The notes below the pieces were generated by a model, which was not told the DNA's origin, made no database searches, and was given only the letters and a program-made list of their open reading frames with translations. 22,897 nt of DNA from a virus: the IMG/VR virus record IMGVR_UViG_3300037882_003500, positions 1 through 22,897 of that record; one strand, 5' to 3'. The translations under genes and the position numbers were made by a program. The stretch's first letter is position 1; every line of letters begins with the position of its first letter. Of the stretch, positions 14,401 to 21,500 are shown piece by piece.

Positions 14401-16130
14401 AAATGGGTATGACTGATGGAAATCCATTAGCTCAAGTTCGTTTCACCATGCATGAATTAACTACTCAGTATTCCGGTGTTTTAGCCGCTATGAAAAATGC
14501 AGCTACGCCAGAAGAAGCCGCTCGTATCTTTATGAATGGTTATGAAAAGCCAGCTAAATGGGCTGCGGAACAATCTGGTCCGGGCCGTATGCAGGCTGCT
14601 CGTGATGCTTATGCTATTTCAGCAGGTGCTGGTGTTGATTCTAATATTGCTAAATGGAAAGCTTCTGAATTAGTAAACCCTACAAATATATCGCCTATTG
14701 CTGATCAGGATTTAGATAAAGCCGACGCGATTAGAAACAAGCGTCTTCTTATTGAGGCTAATAACGAGCTTGCTAAAACCATGCGTGAACTTGGTCAGGA
14801 TACCGCCAAGGCTGGTGATATTATGGAAAACTGGGGTCAAAAAGAAGCGGAAATCAGAAAACGTATTAAAGCTGGTGATTTCGGTTCTGATACGGACGAT
14901 ACCAGTAAACGTTACGAGAAGCTTATAGAGGGCGCTCGTAAGGCGGATGCTGTTCAATCGGAACTCGATGAGAAGAAAAAAGCTAGAGCAAAAGCGATTT
15001 CTTCCGAAGAAGATGCTAGACAGAAAAAAGAGGAACTTTCTCGTCGTAAGATAGAGGCTCTTGCTAGAATTTCTGACCCTACAGAACAAAAATCTTCATC
15101 CTCTCTTCGTTCGTATATGTCCGAATTGGACGCATACGTTAATGCAGTTGAAATTGCTTACGGAAGAGATTCTTCCGCTTATAGAGCCGCTATAGAAGAA
15201 AAGAAAAATGCGGAGCGTAATTTCAGAGCTACGGAAACAATCGAAAAATCCGCTACATTAGCGGAAAAAAATCGTGAACTTCGTCGCTCCTTACTGTCGG
15301 AAAACACTTCTCGTTCCGAAGCTGTAAATGAAGAAGTTAGCCAATTAAAAAGAATGTTGGCTGAATTCAAAGGAACAGCCGAAGAAAGAGTTATGGTTGA
15401 ACAAGCTGTAACCGAAAGAATTAAACTTTTGCGTCAAGAACAGGCTTCTGCTGGTCCTATTGGTCAGCAAATGAAGCAATGGAATGATCTTGGTAAGAAC
15501 ATAGAACAGTCTATGACTGGTTGGTTAGATGGTGGTGTAGATGCGCTTGCTGAATTCTTTACAACCGGAAAAGCCAATTGGAAACAACTTGCAGCTAGTA
15601 TCACCAAGGATATAGTAAAAATAATGCTACGTTACACCATGTCCAATATGTTTGGTGGTGGTGGTGGTAAGGGTGGTGCTGGTAAAGCTGCTATGAGTTC
15701 TAAAGGTGGTGGTGCTGGTAAGATGCCTTTTGCAATGGCTCATAGCGGCGGTATCGCAGGTGGTTCTTTAGGAAACTCCTTCGCTAACCCCGCAGCGTTT
15801 ATAGGCGCTCCTAGATATCATAGCGGTGATATTATTCGTGGTCTTGGTATTGGACCGGGTGAAGTTCCGATCATTGCTAAAGAAGGTGAAGGCGTCTTTA
15901 CTAAAGAGCAAATGAGAGCTATGGGTATGAAAAAAGGCGGTGCTGGTGGTCAAAGTGTTAGCGTTACATCGAATGTAACCGTTAATGCTAATGGTGGTTC
16001 ACCTGAACAAAATGATGATCTGGCTAAAAAGGTTTCGAAACAGGTTGAAAATCAAATGAGAGCGGTTATCGTAGATGAACTTATGAAACAAGCTCGTCCG
16101 GGCAACTTTTTAAACTCTGGTAGAAGATAA
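11451..16130 (+). CDS. Tape measure protein with an embedded tail lysozyme domain
   Basis: The 1559-residue protein sets tail length and is threaded through the tube, as lambda H. Residues 70-310 are a tape measure core (DPMKDAVDQVRQLRDMAKEAP, MSGKGVIQMEELRQQLGEAIP). Two hydrophobic stretches follow around residues 340-375 and 405-460, suited to membrane entry. Residues 480-800 are charged coiled coil. Residues 934-1060 form a phage tail lysozyme-like domain (AAAIVGNFVKESGLNP, then SFGFGQWHNERW); E950 is the probable catalytic glutamate, and this would cut the cell wall at infection. Near residues 1350-1400 (TTGKANWKQLAASITKDIVK) is a lambda-type tape measure C-terminal domain, followed by a Gly/Lys-rich linker. 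AAGGTG precedes the ATG. The stop overlaps the next gene (TAATG). Confidence 0.95.
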   Translation: MAGIRVELELSDGSFTSKILHAGESIEQFNRNVLKSHPAIEKWAQATAAAGNSVRKLADGNVAAFTSIKRTHDVSKSFLSTMRDLTIVLGLASYAFSKVASMQSGLVGYIVKTNAEFQRMTMLMKSMSTAVDPMKDAVDQVRQLRDMAKEAPFSLQAIADSAVKIKATGIDPLNGSLRSLMDSVAAFGGSEDSLNRATLAISQMSGKGVIQMEELRQQLGEAIPRATELMARSMGITYGELVQKISTGTVDAKKSLALLFGEFERTFGGSSQRMMGTFFGQMSLLKTQMQNLAITFGNAGFMDAVMKNVRDLNDYLSSNAASVLARDFGKAAGDIINRGRELVDWVIKWKSEIISTAVTMAVAWGSGAVISGIMNIGSALKTTWVEMRRLAAERALAASLTVAGNAASGATGVFVGLRAALAGGATGFMMIGTAVATFAPYLPLLGLAIGGVASYFGLFSSKGEDAIKTLRDFTAASEEELASAKGFAYEKAAQLEKEAKDFEAYEGKKQSFISRRKRQNLYNIGGPDRKAKLDAEFEQEWVENTTKKYEEASRLRGDVEVASFEFKKRQQEKSVRERERMLDDEFSKVQRIYDEESRLSAQKHEENRKLLSEANKTTEKEDLDYKSKRINAVEQFYTDQQKIVQKFIDDNAKDLNSSDQTIAENAKIIQGALSQRWNDLQRQKEAAAAMKIETPTVSKPENVTNLLQKAEQHLERVRSEGAEYRAEMSGAQGEVAKLVYQLKEAQRYGDPTNGKVGEVIEQLITAQKEVSELQDLLKGKDDLEKDSKSVLQKEQEKLFEAEYGHLSDIDKIRMRINQGFYYGQGPKASPFEEKLIGIKERLAESKQGVDNVAKSLNENLFGSQMKNNATGFIGLIDQMNSSWALFRTNVEGTGSSIGNLGGQFMTGMQSNLGAITDGVKSSMKEVTEMFISQGADPKVAAAIVGNFVKESGLNPKSVGDNGTSFGFGQWHNERWDSLKQFAGKMGMTDGNPLAQVRFTMHELTTQYSGVLAAMKNAATPEEAARIFMNGYEKPAKWAAEQSGPGRMQAARDAYAISAGAGVDSNIAKWKASELVNPTNISPIADQDLDKADAIRNKRLLIEANNELAKTMRELGQDTAKAGDIMENWGQKEAEIRKRIKAGDFGSDTDDTSKRYEKLIEGARKADAVQSELDEKKKARAKAISSEEDARQKKEELSRRKIEALARISDPTEQKSSSSLRSYMSELDAYVNAVEIAYGRDSSAYRAAIEEKKNAERNFRATETIEKSATLAEKNRELRRSLLSENTSRSEAVNEEVSQLKRMLAEFKGTAEERVMVEQAVTERIKLLRQEQASAGPIGQQMKQWNDLGKNIEQSMTGWLDGGVDALAEFFTTGKANWKQLAASITKDIVKIMLRYTMSNMFGGGGGKGGAGKAAMSSKGGGAGKMPFAMAHSGGIAGGSLGNSFANPAAFIGAPRYHSGDIIRGLGIGPGEVPIIAKEGEGVFTKEQMRAMGMKKGGAGGQSVSVTSNVTVNANGGSPEQNDDLAKKVSKQVENQMRAVIVDELMKQARPGNFLNSGRR

Positions 16131-16486
16131 TGGCTTTAACAACTTTTGCACCACCTAGAGCGCCATCACCCGGAACTTCAAACACTCCGAAGGTAAAACT
16201 TCGAGAGGCTGATTTTGGTGATGGTTACTCTCAACCAATTAGAGACGGTTTGAATCATATTAAAAGAACCCTCTCTTTAACTTGGGAAATGATGACTCCA
16301 ACGGAGGCAGATGTTATTAAAAACTTTCTTATTGCTCGTGGTGGTGATCAATCTTTTTATTGGACGCCATCAGATGAATCTACGCCTGTAAAATGGCGAT
16401 GTAAAACTTGGGGCGATAAAAAAGAAAAGTCTGGTTTTGTTACTGTAACTGCTGAATTTGAACAGTCCTTTACATTAGAAATCTAA
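16130..16486 (+). CDS. Minor tail protein M-like
   Basis: The 118-residue protein lies directly after the tape measure, as lambda M, and begins on the last base of its stop. READFGDGYSQPIRDGLNH at about 26-44, the LSLTWEMMTPTEADVIKNFL segment and the FYWTPSDE...VKWRCKTW pair are typical of the lambda gpM family of tail-tip proteins. Length is normal for it. It should form part of the tail tip between tape measure and the L/K/I/J assembly. After the stop comes a 35-base gap holding a 7-bp inverted repeat (16480-16486 with 16494-16500) but no clear terminator. Confidence 0.9.
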   Translation: MALTTFAPPRAPSPGTSNTPKVKLREADFGDGYSQPIRDGLNHIKRTLSLTWEMMTPTEADVIKNFLIARGGDQSFYWTPSDESTPVKWRCKTWGDKKEKSGFVTVTAEFEQSFTLEI

Positions 16487-16521
16487 TTGACTTTTAGATT
16501 AAAAAGGGCGATATAGGTTCT

Positions 16522-17232
16522 ATGACAGCTATTGAATCCGTTGCCCAATCACTTAATCCCGGAGCTATTGTTTCTCTGTATCTTTTAGATACAAGTTCAA
16601 TAGGTGGACCCGTTTTAAACTTTGTTCAAGGAACTACTGGTTCTGCTAAAATCGTCTATGGCGGTGTTACGTATGAACCTATCGATCTTGAAATGACAGG
16701 GTTTGAAATGAACGGTTCTGGCGCTTTACCAACTCCTAGAGTTAAGATATCCAATACAAATGGTGTTGTTCAAAGCATTATTAACACCTATGGTGATCTT
16801 TTAGGTTGTAAACTGCAAAGAATTAGAACCTTTGATAGATTTCTAGATGGTCAACCAGAAGCGGACGCGGCTGCTTTTTACGGACCAGATGTTTTCAATG
16901 TGGAAAGAAAAGTATCCGAAAATCCTATTTATGTAGAATGGGAACTTTCAGCCGCAATCGATCAAGAAGGTAAAGAACTTCCGGGTCGTCACATTATTAG
17001 AGATACGTGTCTTTGGAGATATAGAGTTTATAATCAAACTACTGGAACTTTTAATTATTCTAAAGCTCAATGTCCTTATACAGCAAGCGCCTACTATACA
17101 AAAGAAGGTATCGTAACTACAGCGCCTAACGATCAATGTGGTAGAAAAATATCGGACTGTAAACTTAGATTTGGCGCGAGTAATCCTTTACCTTTTGGTG
17201 GGTTTCCCGGAGTTGCGAGAATGAGACAATGA
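16522..17232 (+). CDS. Tail-tip protein L-like, iron-sulfur binding
   Basis: The 236-residue product matches the lambda L family in length and order. Its C-terminal part has four cysteines, C163 (RDTCLWRYR), C184 (KAQCPYTA), C206 (NDQCGRKI) and C213 (SDCKLRFG), and ends with NPLPFGGFPGVARMR. In lambda L four cysteines at near-identical places hold a [4Fe-4S] cluster, so the same is likely here; C96 is an extra one. The protein joins the tail tip with K, I and J. The ribosome binding site is weak (TAGG six bases upstream). The last four bases overlap the K-like gene. Confidence 0.92.
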   Translation: MTAIESVAQSLNPGAIVSLYLLDTSSIGGPVLNFVQGTTGSAKIVYGGVTYEPIDLEMTGFEMNGSGALPTPRVKISNTNGVVQSIINTYGDLLGCKLQRIRTFDRFLDGQPEADAAAFYGPDVFNVERKVSENPIYVEWELSAAIDQEGKELPGRHIIRDTCLWRYRVYNQTTGTFNYSKAQCPYTASAYYTKEGIVTTAPNDQCGRKISDCKLRFGASNPLPFGGFPGVARMRQ

Positions 17233-17981
17233 TTTCGCAGGAAGTTATAACAGCCGCCAATAATCACGCTCTTTCGGAATACCCGAAAGAAAGTTGCGGT
17301 ATTGTTGTGAGTGATAAATACTATCCTTGTAAAAATATAGCAGAAGACCCTGAAAAATTCTTCGAAATAGACCCTAAACAATTTATGACCTTTTCTAATA
17401 AAGGTAAGTTGGAATGCATTCTTCATTCGCATCCAAATGGTCCGTATTTTCCTTCTGAGCAAGATATGATTGGTCAGTTAAACAGTAACGTTCCTTGGGG
17501 AATTATAGTAACCGATGGTGATCGTGTTACGCAAAAACCTATTATGTGGGGAGCTAATACACCTATAGAGCCTCTTATTGGTAGAAATTTTATGCACGGT
17601 ATAACTGATTGTTACTCGCTTATTCGCGATACCTTTAGATTGGGTAAGGAAGAATGCGCCGCTCAAGATATCGAATGGCCCTTTGATAAAATTGAATTAC
17701 CAGAAGTTCCGCGTGATGATAATTGGTGGAATAGTGATAAGGATTTATATACAGATCATTTAGAAAAAGTTGGTTTTAGAGAGATTTCTATGTCAGAGGC
17801 TAAACCCGGTGATGGTTTTCTGATAGCTGTAAAATCCGAAAAGATGAATCATGCTGGTTTGTTTGTTGGTAATAATCAACTCTTGCATCATCTTCCTACT
17901 AAACTTTCACGTAGAGAGCCTGTCGGTATATGGGCTAGAGCAGCCTCTAAATGGGTAAGATACGAAGGTAAAAATGCGTAA
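17229..17981 (+). CDS. Tail-tip assembly protein K-like (JAMM plus NlpC/P60)
   Basis: The 250-residue protein has two enzyme domains. Residues 1-110 are a JAMM/Mov34 metalloprotease fold with E21 (ESCGIVV) and H66-S-H68 ... S76 ... D79 (LHSHPNGPYFPSEQD), a complete zinc-binding motif. Residues 120-245 are an NlpC/P60 peptidase with the nucleophile C128 (HGITDCYSLIRDTF), H208 (NHAGLFVGNNQ) and a further histidine at H220. The same pair occurs in lambda K. The first domain is thought to process the ubiquitin-like partner I; the second to cleave peptidoglycan peptides. Both sets of active residues look intact. Start overlaps L by ATGA; stop overlaps I by eight bases. Confidence 0.95.
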   Translation: MISQEVITAANNHALSEYPKESCGIVVSDKYYPCKNIAEDPEKFFEIDPKQFMTFSNKGKLECILHSHPNGPYFPSEQDMIGQLNSNVPWGIIVTDGDRVTQKPIMWGANTPIEPLIGRNFMHGITDCYSLIRDTFRLGKEECAAQDIEWPFDKIELPEVPRDDNWWNSDKDLYTDHLEKVGFREISMSEAKPGDGFLIAVKSEKMNHAGLFVGNNQLLHHLPTKLSRREPVGIWARAASKWVRYEGKNA

Positions 17982-18585
17982 TATTATTCTTCATGGAAAA
18001 TTAAAGAAAGAATTTGGGGAAAGTTTTTCTCTTAACGTTTCTACCGTTGGTGAGGCGATTAGAGCTATTGGTTCTCAAATACCTAACTTTGTAGAAGAAA
18101 TTAAAAAAGGAACTTGGTATATCGTTCGTGGAGACCCTAAAACAGGTCTTTATTTAGGCGAAGAAGATGTAAATACATTTAACTTAGGTAGCGCTGATTT
18201 ACATATTTTACCTAAATTAAAAGGTGCTAAAAACGGTGGTGGCGCTCTTAAGGCTGTATTAGGCGTAGCGCTTATCGGAATGGCATTTTTCTTTTCTGGT
18301 GGCGCTCTAGCAGCTCCTATTATGGCTGGTGGTGGCTTGCTTGGTGGTATGACTTGGGGTAATATCGCTATGATGGGTGTCGCTATGGCGGTAACTGGTG
18401 TTTCTCAGCTTCTTTCTCCAGAAGAAGTGGCTTCGGATAAACAAGATTCTTTCTCGTTTTCGGGTCCGGGAAATGTTTATGATCAAGGCGCTCCCGTTCC
18501 TCTTGTTTACGGTAGGGTGATAACTGGTTCTGTTATGGTTTCTGGCGGTATTGATATCGAAAATATTGGTTCTTATCAGGGTTAA
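17974..18585 (+). CDS. Tail assembly protein I-like with ubiquitin-like N-terminus
   Basis: The 203-residue product starts eight bases before the K stop, with AAGG upstream. Residues 1-80 (IILHGKLKKEFGESFSLNVS, then VGEAIRAIGSQIPNF) fit the beta-grasp, ubiquitin-like domain of lambda I. Residues 90-145 are hydrophobic and Gly/Ala-rich (VLGVALIGMAFFFSGGALAA) and may insert into membrane or tip core. The C-terminus (GPGNVYDQGAPVPLVYGRV) is the usual ending of this family. Together with the JAMM domain of K, this supports the known link of a ubiquitin-like protein and its processing protease in phage tails. Lambda I is needed for tip assembly but is not found in the virion. Confidence 0.92.
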   Translation: MRNIILHGKLKKEFGESFSLNVSTVGEAIRAIGSQIPNFVEEIKKGTWYIVRGDPKTGLYLGEEDVNTFNLGSADLHILPKLKGAKNGGGALKAVLGVALIGMAFFFSGGALAAPIMAGGGLLGGMTWGNIAMMGVAMAVTGVSQLLSPEEVASDKQDSFSFSGPGNVYDQGAPVPLVYGRVITGSVMVSGGIDIENIGSYQG

Positions 18586-18587
18586 AA

Positions 18588-21500
18588 ATGTCTGAATTTA
18601 AAATTAGTGGCGCGAAAAGCGGTGGCGGCGGTGGTAAGGGTAAAGGCGGTGGTAGTGAAACCGATAATACTCTTAGATCAAAAGCTCGCGCTCGTATTGT
18701 TGAAGTAATTTCAGAAGGACCAATTGTTGGTTTGGTAAATGGTGAAAAATCCATTTACTTTGATCAAACACCTATTAAAAATCAGGATAATACCTATAAC
18801 TTTAAGAATGTTATTTGGGAAGAACATAAAGGTCTTCCTGATGATACCGCTTTTAATGGTCATACGCTTATCGAAACCCCTACTTCGGTTGAAGTTCAGG
18901 TTAAGGTTTCTACCGGACCTATTTTAAGAACTATTGTTGACCCGACTGCTGATGCGGTTAGAGTTATTGTTAGAATTCCTGGATTAGCTTCTACTGATAA
19001 CGATGATGGTTCTATTCAGCCAACCAGTGTTTCCTACGCTATCGATGTTCGTGCTAGTGGCGGCGCTTGGGTAGAGGCCCATCTTCAAAATATTGTTAAT
19101 CAAAAAACTAGCTCCCCTTATCAAAAGGCTCATAGAATTGAATTACCTCAAGGTGGTTCTCCTTGGGACGTTCGCGTTCGTCGTATTACTGCCGATTCCG
19201 CTAATATAAAGTTACAAAATGATACTTGGTGGGAAAGTTATACCATTCTAATTGAAGGTAAATTTGTTTATCCTCATACAGCAGCCGTGTTTATAGAAGT
19301 AAACGCGGAAGATATGGGTCAATCTATTCCATCCCGATTCTTCGAAGTTGATGGTCTTATTGTTCAGGTTCCTGTTAATTACAATCCTATTACTAGAGTT
19401 TATTCTGGTATTTGGAATGGTAACTTTAAAAATGCTTGGACAAATAACCCTGCTTGGATTTTTTACGATCTAATTGTAAACGATAGATACGGTCTTGGTG
19501 AATTTGTTGACGCTAATAAGATTGATAAATGGTCACTTTATCAAATTGCACAATATTGTGATCAAGAAATTCCTTCCGGTTACAAGAACACTGTAACCGG
19601 TCTTGATATTCTTGAGCCTAGATTTACGTTCAACGGTGTTATTAACAGTCGTCAGGAAGCCTTTAAGGTCTTGCAGCAGATAACAACTGCATGGCGCGGT
19701 ATGGTTTATTGGTCTGTTGGTCAGGTTTTCGCCGTTGCGGATATGCCAAGTGACCCTGTAAAACTAGTGTCACCAGCTAACGTTATTAAAGGCGAGTTTC
19801 AATATTCTGGAACCGCTATGAAAGCGCGTCACTCCGTTGCTTTGATTTCGTGGAACGACCCTAACGATTTCTATCGTCCAGCGGTAGAACTTGTTATTAA
19901 CGAGGAAATGCTTAAGAAGTATGGATGGCGTGAAAAGCGTCTTCAAATGACGGGTTGCACGTCTCGCGGTCTTGCTAATAGATATGGTCGTTGGGTTCTA
20001 GATGTTGAGCAAAACGAAACTGAAACGATTGAATATGAAGCTTCTTGGGACCATGTTGATGTAAGACCGGGTGATATTATTTCCGTTGCTGACCCTAATA
20101 AAGCTGAGGTTAGAATTGGTGGTCGCGTAATAGCTTCTAACGTGAACTATATTGATATGGATTCTCATTTCTTACCGACTATTGGTGAGACTTATAATAT
20201 CATTATTACACTTCCAGATGGTTCATTGCTCTCAAAACCCGTTTCTTCGTTCACACAAGCTGTTGTAGAGGGTTCTACGACTGTTGGGTATAAGAGAGCT
20301 AATTTCTCTACAGCTATCTCTACGCTGCCCCTAGTGAACGCTATGTGGGTTATTACTGGAACAGATATTCAACCTCGTCAATATCGCGTTCTTAGTATGG
20401 CTGAAACTGAAAAAAACATTTTCAAGATTAGCGCTCTGTTTCACGACCCTAATAAATACGCTCGTATTGAACAGGGTTTGTTTTTTGATAAACCGACTTA
20501 TACAAGACCTAAAAATACCGTTCTTGCTCCAACAAATTTTATTTGTTCGGAAATGAACTATCTATCGAATAATACGCCAAAAACAAAGATTGAATTGTCA
20601 TGGACAAATAGTCAGGACTTTTTGGCTAAAAAATATCGAGTGGCGATGTCATCGATTAAAACTGGTTACGTTGATTTCGGTCTTACGGAAGATGTTTTTT
20701 ACACGGTAGAAGACTTAGAAGCTGGTGCTTATGAATTTTACGTAACCGCTGTTTCTTATACTGGTGCTGTTTCGCCACGAACCGAAATAACCTATACCAT
20801 TGCTGGTTGGTTAACTTCTAGCGCACCTATTGTTGGTAATCTTCAATTGGCGGAAAAACCGGGTATAACAACTTTTTCAACAAGAAATATTGACATTTCT
20901 TGGAAGAATTTCTTTTCTTCAAGCTCTAAAGTAACGTCTACAAATGGTGCTTTGAATAACGAATTTTCTCCATTTTATAAGAATAACGTTATTAAGGTTT
21001 ACGATGTTCCAACTAATTCTCTTTTGAGAACGGAAACCGTTAGATCAAATAATTACACCTACACTTATGCTATGAACGTTCAGGATAATACGACATTCAC
21101 TCGTGGTCCTTCCAGAAACGTTAGGTTTGAAGTAACTGTAAATGATACAATTGGTAGAACTTCCTCTGCCGTTTCTCTTATTTTAAACAACCCTAATATT
21201 GCTGGTTTAACACCGACTGTTGTAGTTAGTGGTTCGAATCTTGTTATTTCTTGGAATACGGCAACCGGTGATGATCTTGCTGGATACAAACTTTGGGTTT
21301 CAACTGTAAATGGTTTTAATACCAGCGTTGTAAGTCCTGTTTATGACGGTATGAGTAACACCTATACTCATGTCGGTATCTCGGACACAACTTATTACAT
21401 AAGAGTTGCCGGTTACGACGTTTTTGGAACAAGTGGAATGAATATTTCCACTCAAATCAGCGCGGTAACTTCTTCTTTTGGTGATCTTATAGCGCCAGCT

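Noticed and set aside
16480-16522. TTGACT with a TATAGG 19 bases on, and a 7-bp inverted repeat, before the L-like gene
   Set aside because: The -10 match is poor and lies too near the ATG for a leader; the hairpin is followed by A residues rather than T residues, so neither a promoter nor a terminator is convincing.
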